Positions 43,043-54,213 are shown, numbered from the stretch's first letter. The stretch is 64,000 bases of DNA from Virgibacillus subterraneus (GCF_900110695.1 NZ_FOEH01000004.1:248001-312000); one strand, 5' to 3'. Numbers and translations are program-made. The notes: generated by a model not told the origin, from the sequence alone.

Positions 43043-44002
43043 TCAATCTATCCATTTTTCCTTAATGATATCAGCTTCACTAATCATCGAATTAATTAAT
43101 TCTTTCACAGTAGGAATATCCTGGATTCTTGCTGCACCTTGACCAGCCCAGCCAAATCCTTCTGTATCCTTACCTTTATGGATGTATTGTTTATTAGCTT
43201 CCCCACTTATGTATGTTTTAAGTGCCTCGTAATCACCACGCTCTTTCTCTATACCTAAAATTTTGTCCGTCCATGGATTTTTCAGTGCCCTTGCCGGGGT
43301 TCCTAAAGTACGTTTTATTACGACTGTTGAATTTTCGTCAGCTTCAAGTAGTGCCTGTTTATATGCAGGATGTGCATCAATACATTCTTTTGTCGCAATA
43401 AAGCGTGTACCCATTTCAATACCTTCAGCTCCTAATGAAAGTGCGGCCATCATACTTCGTCCATCCACAATTCCTCCTGAAGCGATCACCGGGATAGAAA
43501 CAGAATCAACAACTTGTGGCGTTAATACAAACGTACCAACATCACCACGTCCAAGGTGGCCTCCTCCTTCTTGTCCAACTACCATGACTGCGTCTGCGCC
43601 TAGCTCTTCTGCCTTTTCAGCTTGCCTGCGCGCAGCAACAAGCACAAGTTTCTTGATTGGAAGATCTTTTACCATGTCAAGCACACCTTTTGGATTTCCA
43701 CCAGTTACTGATACGACTGGTACTTTTTCATCGATAGCCACTTGTACCATATGCTCAAATGACCGCCCATGTTGTCCAATAGCAAAATTAACACCAAAAG
43801 GTTTATTTGTTATTGTTTGCACTTTTCTTATCTCATTACGTAATTCATCTGGACCAGGTAGACTCATTGCCGTTATTTGCCCCAGACCACCAGCATTTGA
43901 TACTGCTGCCGCTAAATCAGCATATGCTAAATATGCAAGTCCCCCCTGAATAATAGGATATTCAATTTCCAATAGCTCTGTTACTTTTGTTTCCCACCTC
44001 AA
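43043..44002 (-). CDS. NPD/nitronate monooxygenase-family flavoprotein
   Basis: A 319-residue FMN-binding TIM-barrel protein related to nitronate monooxygenase, 2-nitropropane dioxygenase and FabK enoyl-ACP reductase. Readable motifs are YPIIQGGLAYLAYADLAAAVSNAGGLGQI (residues 15-43), VVSVTGGNPKG near 97-107, VVGQEGGGHLGR near 142-153 and IPVIASGGIVDGRSMMAALSLGAEGIEMGTRF near 171-202, the phosphate-binding loops. Closest in style to B. subtilis YrpB. Substrate is unclear; FabK-type fatty-acid reductase activity cannot be excluded. The TTG at 44002 is chosen because it lies six bases after AGAGGTG; a GTG at 44011 overlaps that site. Confidence 0.83.
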   Translation of the reverse strand: MRWETKVTELLEIEYPIIQGGLAYLAYADLAAAVSNAGGLGQITAMSLPGPDELRNEIRKVQTITNKPFGVNFAIGQHGRSFEHMVQVAIDEKVPVVSVTGGNPKGVLDMVKDLPIKKLVLVAARRQAEKAEELGADAVMVVGQEGGGHLGRGDVGTFVLTPQVVDSVSIPVIASGGIVDGRSMMAALSLGAEGIEMGTRFIATKECIDAHPAYKQALLEADENSTVVIKRTLGTPARALKNPWTDKILGIEKERGDYEALKTYISGEANKQYIHKGKDTEGFGWAGQGAARIQDIPTVKELINSMISEADIIKEKWID

Positions 44003-44072
44003 TATAATCACCTCTTTTTCTTGTTATTCTATCATTTAATAATTAGTAATTGCTAATACAATATATAACCAT

Positions 44073-44144
44073 TAAAATCTTGGCTTATCGCCAAGCCTTA
44101 GCTGCACTTATCCAGTAAGAAAGGATTTATACTTTTTTAACTGC
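44073..44144 (-). repeat. R1 intergenic repeat
   Basis: AATCTTGGCTTATCGCCAAG, CCTTAGCTGCACTTATCCAG, TAAGAAAGGATTTATACTTT and TTTAACTGC match the reference copy with a short internal deletion (the ATGGCGAAAG block is missing). Confidence 0.85.
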
Positions 44145-44152
44145 TAAAGAAT

Positions 44153-44178
44153 AAGCTGCACGGATATCCATGCAGCTT
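44153..44178 (-). terminator. Terminator of the SR1-like RNA
   Basis: AAGCTGCA pairs with TGCAGCTT, extended by GGATATCC in the loop; the minus-strand tract after it is ATTCTTT. Confidence 0.68.
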
Positions 44179-44196
44179 TAATGTATCAATATTAAT

Positions 44197-44301
44197 TTAT
44201 TTTTTATTACAAGTCGGACATGAACCATAAAGAGTAGTTACTTTTTCATCATCATAATGGTCAATTACTTTCTGGCAATCTTGACAAACGATTGTCCCCA
44301 C
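44197..44301 (-). CDS. sr1P: SR1P, small GapA-binding peptide
   Basis: A 34-residue peptide with GTG start: MGTIVCQDCQKVIDHYDDEK, then VTTLYGSCPTCNKK. It matches the B. subtilis SR1P peptide (MGTIVCQDC ... DEKVTTLYG) closely, and the C-terminal cysteines are kept in shorter form. SR1P binds glyceraldehyde-3-phosphate dehydrogenase GapA and aids the RNase J1/GapA interaction in B. subtilis. C6, C9, C28 and C31 form two CxxC pairs, which suggests zinc binding (inference). AAAGGAG precedes the GTG by nine bases. rnjA lies in the same window. Confidence 0.9.
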   Translation of the reverse strand: MGTIVCQDCQKVIDHYDDEKVTTLYGSCPTCNKK

Positions 44302-44344
44302 CTGTCCCAACTCCTTTTCCAGTTAATTATAACACTGTATTGTT

Positions 44345-44373
44345 ATTATAATGTGTCACAATTAAAGAATCAA
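44345..44373 (-). promoter_or_regulatory. SigA promoter of the SR1-like RNA
   Basis: On the minus strand TTGATT (44373-44368), a 17-base spacer and a consensus TATAAT (44350-44345). In B. subtilis sr1 is repressed by CcpN and CcpA under glycolytic conditions; I did not find a certain operator here. Confidence 0.72.
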
Positions 44374-44458
44374 CCCCTAATTAGTATAACATATTACACT
44401 ATATATGTTTTTGTGAATTAATAAACAGCCAGATATTAAAATACCTGACTGTTATATG

Positions 44459-45319
44459 TTACTCTTCGGTTTGTATTAATGAAGGGTCTACCATTTCATA
44501 TCCCTTTTCTCGTAGTCCAGTTACAATATCTTTCAATGCCTTAGCCGTCCATTCGTGGTCGTGCATTAGTAAATTGGCACCCTTACTTAATAAATTGGTT
44601 TCCAGCATAATATCTGTGATGGCTTCCTTTGAACGGTACTCTGTTACCCAGTCATAACCGTACGTCCATTTCATTACGACCATGCCTTCATCTTTCGCTA
44701 CTTCTTTTGAAAAGTCAGTGTTCTCACCATTTGGGGCTCTGAAAAACTCTGGTCTTTCCCCAATAATCTCCTCAATCCTATCATTTAAGCTAATAATTTC
44801 CTTTTTCTGTTCTTCCTTAGACAAATCTGGTAATAAAGGATGGTTATATGTATGATTTCCGATTTCAAAACCCATATCATGAATTTTCTTTAAAATTTCT
44901 TCTTCCTCAGTAGTATCCAGAAAATGTCCATTCACAAAAAAGATCGCACTCGCATTCAATTCTTTTAACGTTTTTGCCATCTCCAATGAATGTTTATGTG
45001 GCGCATCATCAATAGTTAACAATACTACCTTTTCATTTATACTATCATTCAAAGGCATTACCGAAGAGTTTTCCTCATTAATTATATACTGTGCTTCCAG
45101 CGGCTTGTCTTCTTCTGGTTCACTCATTTTTTCTTCTTCTTTTTCTGCATCTTCCTTCTCGCTATCTTCTTCAGCTTTTACTTCCTCATCAACATCATCT
45201 GTTTGTTCCTTAGTATTTTCCTGATTCGGAACTTTATCATCTGAATTGATTGTTTTACTTTCCTCACAAGCTGTAACAAATACAAGTAATACCAACAATA
45301 TCCATATCAATTTTTTCAT
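44459..45319 (-). CDS. Polysaccharide deacetylase lipoprotein
   Basis: A 286-residue predicted lipoprotein: signal peptide with lipobox VTAC (Cys18), a very acidic linker (about 27-74, mostly Glu, Asp and Lys), then a NodB-homology domain (about 95-280). The active site is readable: TIDDAP (102-107, giving the catalytic and metal Asp; most relatives have TFDDGP), HTYNH (156-160, the two metal His) and FRAPNG (193-198). It probably removes N-acetyl groups from peptidoglycan or another cell-surface glycan outside the membrane. A similar gene is not at this locus in B. subtilis. The ATG at 45319 follows AGGGGGACAGCA. Confidence 0.88.
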   Translation of the reverse strand: MKKLIWILLVLLVFVTACEESKTINSDDKVPNQENTKEQTDDVDEEVKAEEDSEKEDAEKEEEKMSEPEEDKPLEAQYIINEENSSVMPLNDSINEKVVLLTIDDAPHKHSLEMAKTLKELNASAIFFVNGHFLDTTEEEEILKKIHDMGFEIGNHTYNHPLLPDLSKEEQKKEIISLNDRIEEIIGERPEFFRAPNGENTDFSKEVAKDEGMVVMKWTYGYDWVTEYRSKEAITDIMLETNLLSKGANLLMHDHEWTAKALKDIVTGLREKGYEMVDPSLIQTEE

Positions 45320-45684
45320 TGCTGTCCCCCTATTATATGCGTATATGGCATTATTTTAATTATATATGATATCAGTGGGTAATGACCATACTTTTTTCGG
45401 CAGATAAGAAAAAATAAAAATTCTTAACTGCATAAGCATTCCGACATAATTTTAACAAATGTTGTAGTTTTCTAAGAGTCATTGTTTAATTTTTCCTTGT
45501 GTGGGAATACGTAAAAGCATATATACAGAGAATTATATTAAATCTAAGGGAAACAATAAGCACAATGTACTAATTATTTACGTAAGAATTGAACTATTTA
45601 TTATCGTATGTTTCAATACGTAAATGTACTTAATTCCTTCAAATATACTTTGTGAAAATAATCTACATAGAGAGGAATGTTCAT
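45320..45684. other. 365-base divergent region with SigB-like promoter
   Basis: Between the deacetylase and BCCT genes. It holds a weak R1-like scrap near 45405-45440 (AAGAAAAAATAAAAATTCTTAACTGCATAAGC) and the SigB-like promoter at 45484. A long leader of about 170 bases precedes the BCCT start. Confidence 0.55.
45484..45508 (+). promoter_or_regulatory. SigB-type general stress promoter
   Basis: GTTTAA (45484-45489), a 13-base spacer and GGGAAT (45503-45508) match the SigB consensus GTTTAA-N12-14-GGGWAW. It points to the BCCT gene 177 bases downstream. In B. subtilis osmoprotectant uptake genes such as opuE and opuD have SigB promoters. Confidence 0.68.
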
Positions 45685-47193
45685 ATGAAAAAAGTGACAA
45701 AGGTATTCTACATTTCAGCCATCGTCGCAGTATTATTTATTATTTGGGGAATCCTTCCAAATAGTAATATGAGTGAAGTAACAACAGAAATCCAAGGGGA
45801 TATAGTAGACAAATTTGGCTGGTTCTACTTGATGAGTGCAACTGCATTCTTGGTATTTGCAATCTATTTGGTTTTTTCCAAATATGGAAATATAAAACTT
45901 GGAAAACCAGGGGATAAGCCTGAATATTCCTATTTAACATGGTTTGCGATGCTTTTTAGTGCAGGTATGGGAATTGGATTAGTTTTCTGGGGTGCTGCTG
46001 AACCATTATCGCATTATCATTTGCCACCATTTGGAGAGCCTACATCAAATGAAACCGCTAAAACTGCTATGCGTTACAGCTTCTTTCATTGGGGGCTGCA
46101 TCCATGGGCAATTTACGCCACAATTGCTTTAGCACTAGCATATTTTAAATTCAGAAAGCAATCTCCAGGAGTTGTAAGTGCAATTCTTGAACCTATATTC
46201 GGCGATAAAATGAAAGGAGCCTGGGGAACCCTTATTGACTTTATAGTTGTGTTTGCAACAATATTTGGTGTTGCTACTTCCCTAGGCTTTGGGGCTATCC
46301 AAATCTCTGGAGGTGTATCATACGTATTTGGTTTAGATAAAACAATTTCGCTGCAACTTATTATTATTGGAATTGTTACTGTACTATATATGACGTCTGC
46401 TATGACAGGTCTTAATAAAGGAATTAAATATCTAAGTAATACAAACATCGTTTTAGCAATTGCTTTAATGCTGTTTCTATTATTTGCAGGTCCTACAAAC
46501 TTCATCATGAATCTATTCACTACAACATTTGGCAGTTACTTGCAAAACCTGCCAGGCATGAGTTTTAGAATGACTCCTTTTGATATGGATGACTCATGGA
46601 TACAAGATTGGACTATCTTTTATTGGGCATGGTGGATTGCATGGGCACCGTTTGTAGGTACATTTATTGCCCGTGTTTCCAAAGGCAGAACAATTCGAGA
46701 ATTCGTACTAGGCGTTCTTTTAGTGCCTACCATTTTCGGTGCTCTCTGGTTTTCCGTATTCGGTGGATCGGCAATCAACCTGGAACATTTTCAGGGTGCA
46801 GAAATTCAGCAAGTTGTTGATAATCTTGGCTCTGAAGCGGCTTTATTTGTGGTCCTTGAGCAATTTCCATTCGGCATTGTAATGTCAATCATTGCAATTT
46901 TATTAATCAGTACGTTTTTTATCACATCTGCAGACTCTGCAACATTTGTATTGGGAATGCAAACGACTGGTGGAAGCTTATACCCACCAAATACTGTTAA
47001 GTTTGTATGGGGAATTATCCAATCAAGTGCTGCAGCGGTATTGTTGTGGCAAGGCGGACTCGGAGCTTTACAAACAGCCTCGATTATAGCAGCCTTTCCA
47101 TTTGCGATAATCATGATTTTGATTATATTTTCGTTAATGAAATCATTTAAAGAAGAGGCCAAAGAAATCGATTTACGGCGGAAAAGACATTAA
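45685..47193 (+). CDS. BCCT-family betaine transporter
   Basis: A 502-residue, 12-span secondary transporter of the betaine/carnitine/choline family (OpuD/BetL/BetP type), which imports compatible solutes with Na+ or H+ during osmotic stress. The GMGIG motif at 94-98 is the sodium-coupled betaine-type glycine stretch, and the Trp-rich WTIFYWAWWIAWAPFVGTFIARVSKGRTIREF near 308-339 is the family signature and substrate cage. The ATG at 45685 follows GAGAGGAATG; 11 upstream codons are rejected. Regulation by SigB is likely from the promoter upstream. Glycine betaine is the likely but unproven substrate. Confidence 0.9.
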   Translation: MKKVTKVFYISAIVAVLFIIWGILPNSNMSEVTTEIQGDIVDKFGWFYLMSATAFLVFAIYLVFSKYGNIKLGKPGDKPEYSYLTWFAMLFSAGMGIGLVFWGAAEPLSHYHLPPFGEPTSNETAKTAMRYSFFHWGLHPWAIYATIALALAYFKFRKQSPGVVSAILEPIFGDKMKGAWGTLIDFIVVFATIFGVATSLGFGAIQISGGVSYVFGLDKTISLQLIIIGIVTVLYMTSAMTGLNKGIKYLSNTNIVLAIALMLFLLFAGPTNFIMNLFTTTFGSYLQNLPGMSFRMTPFDMDDSWIQDWTIFYWAWWIAWAPFVGTFIARVSKGRTIREFVLGVLLVPTIFGALWFSVFGGSAINLEHFQGAEIQQVVDNLGSEAALFVVLEQFPFGIVMSIIAILLISTFFITSADSATFVLGMQTTGGSLYPPNTVKFVWGIIQSSAAAVLLWQGGLGALQTASIIAAFPFAIIMILIIFSLMKSFKEEAKEIDLRRKRH

Positions 47194-47205
47194 ATAGAAA
47201 TATAC

Positions 47206-47264
47206 AAGCAGTTCAGTTGGAGTACAAAAACGAATTTTGTACCCTTAACTGAACTGCTTTTTTT
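47206..47264 (+). terminator. Terminator of the BCCT gene
   Basis: AAGCAGTTCAGTT pairs with AACTGAACTGCTT, with an inner stem AGTACAAAA/TTTTGTAC, followed by TTTTTTTGG. Confidence 0.88.
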
Positions 47265-47347
47265 GGGCTCTATATGTTAAAAAACTTTAATTTTAAGCCA
47301 TCTTAATCCAGAACAATAAATACATAGTTGCATCGAACTGCCAAAAA

Positions 47348-47377
47348 AAAGAGAACTGCACTATGACAGCTCTCTTT
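47348..47377 (-). terminator. Terminator of the pdh operon
   Basis: AAAGAGAACTG pairs with CAGCTCTCTTT (one mismatch), followed on the minus strand by TTTTTGG. It lies just past the pdhD stop. Confidence 0.82.
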
Positions 47378-47389
47378 AAAAAGTATGAT

Positions 47390-48796
47390 TTACATTGTGT
47401 GTATTGGCATTCCTAATGCTACATCAGCAGCTTCCATCGTAATTTCACCAAGACTTGGATGGTTATGAATTGTCAACGCTATATCTTCGGCTGTCATTCC
47501 TGCTTCTATTGCCAATCCTACTTCTGCTATCATTTCACTAGCATTTGGACCTGCAATCTGAGCCCCAATTACCAGACCATCTTCTTCTCTGGTAATTAAT
47601 TTCATAAATCCATCACTATCATTTAATGATAATGCCCGACCGTTAGCAGCAAATGGAAACTTGGATGCCTTTGCATTGTATCCAGCATCTTTTGCTTCTT
47701 GTTGACTATAGCCAACTGTAGCTAACTCAGGATCTGAGAATACAACAGTAGGAATTCCAATATAATCAATTTCTGATTTCTCTCCACCGATTACTTCGGC
47801 TGCCACTTTTCCTTCATATGATGCTTTATGAGCTAATGGAGGACCATCAACAATATCACCAATTGCATAAATATTGTCTATGTTTGTACGGCATTGTTTA
47901 TCAATTTTAATAAGTCCTTTATCATCTACATCAATACCTACTTGCTCTAAACCAATTTCCGCTGTATTTGGACGGCGGCCAACTGTTACCAATACATAGT
48001 CAGCGTCAACGGTTTCTTCTTTGCCGTTAACTTCATAGGTTACTGTTACACCATCTTTAGACTCTTCAACACCTTTTGCCATTGCTTCTGTGGTAACTGT
48101 TACACCTTTTTTCTTAAGGCGTTTGCTTACTACTTGCTGCATTTGTTTTTCAAAAGCGCCAAGAATCTGCTTTGTACCTTCAAGGATTGTTACATCAGTT
48201 CCAAAGTTAGCATATGCAGTGCCTAACTCAGTTCCGATATAACCGCCTCCGATAACTACCATTTTCTTAGGAATTTCTTTTAGATCTAATGCACCGGTAG
48301 AGTCAATAACGCGATCCGTAAATTTAAAACTTGGAATTTCAATTGGTGTTGAACCTGTTGCAATAATACAGTTGTTAAATGTATAAGTCTGTGAATTCTT
48401 TTCATCCATAACTTTTACTGTATTTTTATCAACAAAGTATACTTCGCCTTTAACAATATCAACTTTGTTCCCTTTCAAAAGACTTTCAACGCCAGAAGTT
48501 AGTTTATTAACAACTTTTCCTTTCCATTCCTGAACCTTGGAAAAATCAACGGATACATTTTCCGTTTTAATACCTAATTCTTCATTACCATGAGCGTTTT
48601 CAGTCAGATGACCAGCTTGAATCATTGCTTTAGATGGGATACACCCAACATTTAAGCAAACACCACCAAGTGCACCTTTATCAACAATTGTTACATTTTG
48701 ACCGGTTTGGGCAGCACGGATGGCAGCTACATAGCCACCCGGTCCTGCTCCAACTACTAACGTGTCTAACTCAATTGGAAAATCTCCTACTACCAT
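47390..48796 (-). CDS. pdhD: Dihydrolipoyl dehydrogenase (E3)
   Basis: A 468-residue FAD disulfide oxidoreductase. E3 reoxidises dihydrolipoamide on E2 and passes electrons to NAD+. The FAD loop [12 protein letters not shown] is at 14-25, the redox pair is C47/C52 in [13 protein letters not shown], the NAD loop [13 protein letters not shown] near 180-192, and the catalytic His-Glu is in HNHPSLGE near 441-448. The ATG at 48796 follows GGAGG within the end of pdhC, three bases past its stop. Last gene of pdhABCD; the same E3 often serves the other 2-oxoacid dehydrogenases. Confidence 0.97.
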   Translation of the reverse strand: MVVGDFPIELDTLVVGAGPGGYVAAIRAAQTGQNVTIVDKGALGGVCLNVGCIPSKAMIQAGHLTENAHGNEELGIKTENVSVDFSKVQEWKGKVVNKLTSGVESLLKGNKVDIVKGEVYFVDKNTVKVMDEKNSQTYTFNNCIIATGSTPIEIPSFKFTDRVIDSTGALDLKEIPKKMVVIGGGYIGTELGTAYANFGTDVTILEGTKQILGAFEKQMQQVVSKRLKKKGVTVTTEAMAKGVEESKDGVTVTYEVNGKEETVDADYVLVTVGRRPNTAEIGLEQVGIDVDDKGLIKIDKQCRTNIDNIYAIGDIVDGPPLAHKASYEGKVAAEVIGGEKSEIDYIGIPTVVFSDPELATVGYSQQEAKDAGYNAKASKFPFAANGRALSLNDSDGFMKLITREEDGLVIGAQIAGPNASEMIAEVGLAIEAGMTAEDIALTIHNHPSLGEITMEAADVALGMPIHTM

Positions 48797-48799
48797 AAT

Positions 48800-50113
48800 C
48801 TACGCCTCCATCATAATTAATTGTGGATCGTTCAATAATCGTTTGATCTGATTTAATGCAAGTTGTGCTGTGGCACCATCAACGATACGATGATCAAAGC
48901 TAAATGACACTGCAAGAACAGGAGCAACAACAATCTCGCCGTCACGTACAATTGGTTTTTCAGCAATACGTCCAATACCTAGAATAATTGCCTCTGGATA
49001 ATTAAGAACAGGAGTAAACCATTGTCCTCCAGCTGAACCAATGTTAGTAATTGTGTTTGATGCGCCTTTCATTTCTTCAGATGCAAGTTTACCACTACGA
49101 GCCTTTTCTGCCAATTCATTAATCTCTTGTGAAATGGTGAAAATCGATTTGCGATCTGCATCTTTTACAACTGGCACTAATAAGCCTTTATCAGTATCCG
49201 CAGCAATTCCAATGTTGTAATAATGCTTGTGAATGATTTCATCAGTTTCATCGTCAACAGCAGCATTTAGAATTGGATATTTCTTAGATGCTGAGACTAA
49301 TGCTTTTGCAACGTAAGGCAGATACGTTAATTTTATATCCTGCTCCGCTGCTACTGCTTTGAATTTCTTACGGTGAGCAACAAGCTCTGTTACATCTACT
49401 TCATCCATAAGTGTAACATGTGGAGCTTTCGTTTTTGAATTAACCATTGCTTTAGCAATAGACTTGCGAATTCCACTCATTTTCTCACGGGTTTCGGCAT
49501 ATTCACCTTTAGGTGATTCTGCTCCTTTAGCTGCCGTTGCTTCTTGCTCGTCAGATGCTACATCTTCTGTATCTTCTGCTTTCTGGTCACCACTTAAGTA
49601 TTTATCTACATCTTCTTTTAGGATACGTCCATTTTTACCAGAACCCTGTACGTCCTGAATAGATACTTCATTTTCACGAGCATATTTACGTACGGACGGC
49701 ATTGCAATTACACGTTTATCGTCGGAAGATTTATCTTTCGTTTCTTCTTTATCGTCTGACTCATTATTCTTTTTTTCTGCAGATTGTTTTTTATCAGATT
49801 CCTGTTCACTACTGGCTTTTGACTCTTCCTTTGTCTCTTCCGCTTCTTCAGCGTCATCTTCCTGATCTTCATAGCCCTCTGCATCAATTGTAATGATAGT
49901 ATCACCAACAGTTGATACTGTACCTTCTTCAACATGAACCTTTTCAACAGTTCCTTCAACCGGAGAAGGGATTTCAACGACAGCTTTATCATTTTGCACT
50001 TCACAAAGCACATCATCTTCTTTAATTTCGTCGCCTTCTTTAACAAACCATTTTACTATTTCGCCCTCATGAATACCTTCACCAATATCAGGCAGCTTAA
50101 AATTGTAAGCCAT
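48800..50113 (-). CDS. pdhC: PDH E2, dihydrolipoyllysine acetyltransferase
   Basis: A 437-residue core subunit. It has one N-terminal lipoyl domain with the lipoylated K43 in QNDKAVVE, a long acidic linker (about 80-135, mostly Glu, Asp, Ser and Lys), a peripheral-subunit-binding domain (about 138-172, [14 protein letters not shown]), a second linker, and a catalytic acetyltransferase domain with the His in [10 protein letters not shown] near 405. The linker is more acidic than the Ala/Pro type of other bacteria, in keeping with a salt-adapted host (inference). The ATG at 50113 follows GGAGGTAGTA; five upstream codons are rejected. Confidence 0.96.
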   Translation of the reverse strand: MAYNFKLPDIGEGIHEGEIVKWFVKEGDEIKEDDVLCEVQNDKAVVEIPSPVEGTVEKVHVEEGTVSTVGDTIITIDAEGYEDQEDDAEEAEETKEESKASSEQESDKKQSAEKKNNESDDKEETKDKSSDDKRVIAMPSVRKYARENEVSIQDVQGSGKNGRILKEDVDKYLSGDQKAEDTEDVASDEQEATAAKGAESPKGEYAETREKMSGIRKSIAKAMVNSKTKAPHVTLMDEVDVTELVAHRKKFKAVAAEQDIKLTYLPYVAKALVSASKKYPILNAAVDDETDEIIHKHYYNIGIAADTDKGLLVPVVKDADRKSIFTISQEINELAEKARSGKLASEEMKGASNTITNIGSAGGQWFTPVLNYPEAIILGIGRIAEKPIVRDGEIVVAPVLAVSFSFDHRIVDGATAQLALNQIKRLLNDPQLIMMEA

Positions 50114-50136
50114 TATTACTACCTCCAATCCTTTAA

Positions 50137-51114
50137 TTAAAAGTTAATTACTTGATTTACTCTTTCTACGATGTCTTCATGATTTGGCAGCCATATTTCC
50201 TCAGCTTGTGAGAATGCATAAACAGTGTCTGGAGCCGTTACTCGTAAAATCGGTGCTTCCAGATGGAGTATTGCTCGTTCCTGAATCTCTGAAATAACGT
50301 GTGCTCCAACTCCTGCTTGACGCTGTGCTTCCTGAACCATAACCATTCGATTGGTTTTCTTAACAGACTCAACGATTGTATCTACATCAACCGGTGATAC
50401 AGTACGAAGATCAATTACTTCAGCATCAATATTATCTTTTTCAAGTTCATCAGCTGCTTTTAGGGCTGCATGAACCATTGCGCCATAAGCAACAAGTGTA
50501 ACGTCTTTACCTTCCCGTTTAATATCCGCCTTATCAAGTTCAACTGTATATTCCTCATCGGGAACTTCACCACGGAAAGAACGATATAGTTTCATGTGTT
50601 CCAAAAATAGTACTGGATCATTGTTGCGTATAGCTGAGATTAATAGTCCTTTTGCGTCATATGGTGTTGATGGAATTACAACTCTTATACCAGGTTGCTG
50701 TGCAATTAACCCTTCAAGTGAATCAGCATGAAGTTCAGGTGTGTGCACACCACCACCAAATGGAGAACGTATTGTTATTGGCATTGATTGCGTACTGCCG
50801 GAACGATAACGCATTCGCGCCATTTGACCATTAACAGCATCCATTGCTTCATAGATGAAGCCGAAGAATTGAATTTCCGGTACCGCACGAAAACCTTGCA
50901 GAGCAAGACCAATCGAAAGTCCGCCAATTCCTGATTCGGCTAGTGGCGTATCAAATACACGTTCTTCGCCAAACTCATCTTGTAATCCTTCTGTAGCGCG
51001 GAAAACGCCGCCATTTTGACCGACATCTTCACCGTATACAAGCACATTTTCATCATTTTTTAATTCATTGTACATTGCATCAGTGATTGCTTGAATCATA
51101 GTCTTTTGTGCCAT
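50137..51114 (-). CDS. pdhB: PDH E1 component, beta subunit
   Basis: A 325-residue transketolase-like subunit. With PdhA it forms the thiamine-diphosphate E1 that decarboxylates pyruvate and acetylates the E2 lipoyl group. Signatures are [18 protein letters not shown] near 26-43, [29 protein letters not shown] near 55-83 and [20 protein letters not shown] near 124-143, with E60 as the ThDP-activating Glu by alignment. It starts three bases past the pdhA stop. Length is the family norm. Confidence 0.97.
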   Translation of the reverse strand: MAQKTMIQAITDAMYNELKNDENVLVYGEDVGQNGGVFRATEGLQDEFGEERVFDTPLAESGIGGLSIGLALQGFRAVPEIQFFGFIYEAMDAVNGQMARMRYRSGSTQSMPITIRSPFGGGVHTPELHADSLEGLIAQQPGIRVVIPSTPYDAKGLLISAIRNNDPVLFLEHMKLYRSFRGEVPDEEYTVELDKADIKREGKDVTLVAYGAMVHAALKAADELEKDNIDAEVIDLRTVSPVDVDTIVESVKKTNRMVMVQEAQRQAGVGAHVISEIQERAILHLEAPILRVTAPDTVYAFSQAEEIWLPNHEDIVERVNQVINF

Positions 51115-51117
51115 GGT

Positions 51118-52612
<1,495 letters not shown>

Positions 52613-53305
52613 CTATTCAGTACTGTTCTTTTCACCTGTTGGTGCATTATTTTCATATTCCGCATCTATTCCAGCAGCAGAATAAAATTCTTCTTTTAAT
52701 GCATTATATTCAGTAGTACGTTCATTGAATGTTTTGTTCGCTGCAATTACCTGTTGATAACTATCATTAACTTTTGTTATATGCTTAGTTAATGTTTTTT
52801 GCTCCAAGTCTTCCTTTTGCAGCATAGTATACAAATCTTTTTCAAGCTTTAGAGTTTTGGAGTACGCTTGATATAATTTATCGTATGCTTTATACCGGTC
52901 GGTCATTACACTATACATCTCTTGGGCACTCTTTTGTGCATCTTCTTGTTCCAAATCTTCAATCATGCTTTCAATTTTTGTGAATTCCTCTTTGGAGGCT
53001 GTTATACTTTCCTTTTCCAGCTCGATTTTCTCTTTTCTCTCATCTATATTTTCAATCGCCTGCTTGGAAAGTTCCTTGATTTGTTCAAACTCATTCATCC
53101 CTAGGTCAATAATTTGGCTATATATTTCCTGCTCCTTTTTTTCCAATTCCACGATTGGATCCTGCTGCTTAACAAAGGTGTCTTCTAGTTCCACTGCCTT
53201 TTCCAAATGATCATAAATCTGCTCTGAGGTTGATGCCCCACTACATGCAGTAAGTAACGCTAATATAAATAATAATAAAATAAAGAACGACTTTTTAAAC
53301 GCCAC
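52613..53305 (-). CDS. ykyA: YkyA, coiled-coil lipoprotein
   Basis: A 230-residue lipoprotein: signal peptide with lipobox LTAC (Cys21), then an almost wholly helical, charged domain (about 28-210) predicted as long coiled coils, the putative cell-wall-binding YkyA family. Function unknown; surface-exposed. The start is GTG at 53305 after GGAGG. It is located between pdhA and def, as in B. subtilis, and has its own terminator. Confidence 0.9.
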   Translation of the reverse strand: MAFKKSFFILLLFILALLTACSGASTSEQIYDHLEKAVELEDTFVKQQDPIVELEKKEQEIYSQIIDLGMNEFEQIKELSKQAIENIDERKEKIELEKESITASKEEFTKIESMIEDLEQEDAQKSAQEMYSVMTDRYKAYDKLYQAYSKTLKLEKDLYTMLQKEDLEQKTLTKHITKVNDSYQQVIAANKTFNERTTEYNALKEEFYSAAGIDAEYENNAPTGEKNSTE

Positions 53306-53480
53306 GAGTCAATATCCTCCTTCAATCTAAGCTGCAAATTTTATACCTTAGTATAACACATTTTTCAGACAAAATAGGTTCAAATTAATTAATTTATACT
53401 TGTCCTATAGTAAATTTATGATGTAAAAATTCATATTATGTTAAAATATTATCACTATGAACTGTAAGGAGTGTCAATGC

Positions 53481-54032
53481 ATGATAACTATGGATGATAT
53501 AGTCAGAGAAGGCCATCCATCATTACGCGAAAAAGCAGATGAGGTACCAGTTCCTCCTTCTGACGAAGATAAACAGCTTTTAAATGATATGCTTACCTTT
53601 TTAAAAAATAGTCAAGATGAAACAATAGCAAGAGACTATGATTTAAGGCCTGGTGTAGGGTTGGCCGCACCACAATTGGCAGTAAATAAACGAATGGTCG
53701 CAATTCACTTCGAAGATTCAAAGGGAAAATTATATAGCTATGGCCTAATAAACCCTAAAATTATTAGTCACTCGGTTGAAGAAGCATATTTATCTTCTGG
53801 AGAAGGCTGTTTGTCAGTAGATAGAAATGTAGAAGGATATGTACCTAGATACGCAAGAATTACCGTAAAAGCAACTGGTTTGGACGGTACAGAACTTAAG
53901 TTACGTCTAAGGGATTATGCAGCAATAGTCTTTCAGCATGAAATCGATCATCTGAACGGTGTTATGTTTTACGATCATATTAATAAAGATAATCCATTTA
54001 CTGTGACAGATAACGCCAAAGCCATTGAATAA
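53481..54032 (+). CDS. def: Peptide deformylase (type 2)
   Basis: A 183-residue metalloenzyme that removes the formyl group from nascent proteins. The three motifs are GVGLAAPQ at 58-65, EGCLS at 108-112 and QHEIDH at 152-157, giving metal ligands C110, H153 and H157 and catalytic E154. The insertion and LRPGVG start place it with the Firmicute type 2 (B. subtilis DefB/YkrB). The ATG at 53481 ([13 protein letters not shown]) follows AAGGAG; eight earlier codons are rejected. Confidence 0.96.
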   Translation: MITMDDIVREGHPSLREKADEVPVPPSDEDKQLLNDMLTFLKNSQDETIARDYDLRPGVGLAAPQLAVNKRMVAIHFEDSKGKLYSYGLINPKIISHSVEEAYLSSGEGCLSVDRNVEGYVPRYARITVKATGLDGTELKLRLRDYAAIVFQHEIDHLNGVMFYDHINKDNPFTVTDNAKAIE

Positions 54033-54185
54033 TTTTTAAAATACGGGGACATTCACACGTCCCTATTATTATATTTTGGTATAAGAATCATTTATAGGCT
54101 AAAAATATACATAAGGAAAACACGTAGAAATCAATCATTGATATAGAAAAAGAGTCTTTTTTTTAAACAATTGCAGTGTTTTTAT

Positions 54186-54213
54186 TTCAAATTTCCTCAA
54201 ACAGTATTATACT
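54186..54213 (+). promoter_or_regulatory. SigA-like promoter upstream of the broken ORF and rpoY-rnjA
   Basis: TTCAAA (54186-54191), a 16-base spacer and TATACT (54208-54213). It would start transcription about 65 bases before the small ORF and 400 bases before rpoY. Confidence 0.5.

Larger units (their letters stand above)
44150..44338 (-). ncRNA. SR1-like dual-function RNA
   Basis: A promoter at 44373-44345, the SR1P peptide gene and a terminator at 44178-44153 delimit a transcript of about 190 bases. The B. subtilis SR1 RNA is about 205 bases, encodes SR1P, and also base-pairs with ahrC mRNA; it lies near pdhD there, and here it is also in the pdhD neighbourhood. Base-pairing activity cannot be judged from this window. 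Confidence 0.68.

Noticed and set aside
43263-43949. Long open frame (228 codons) on the plus strand
   Set aside because: It lies wholly inside the well-supported flavoprotein gene on the other strand, and its Ser/Pro/Thr-rich composition is typical of an antisense shadow.
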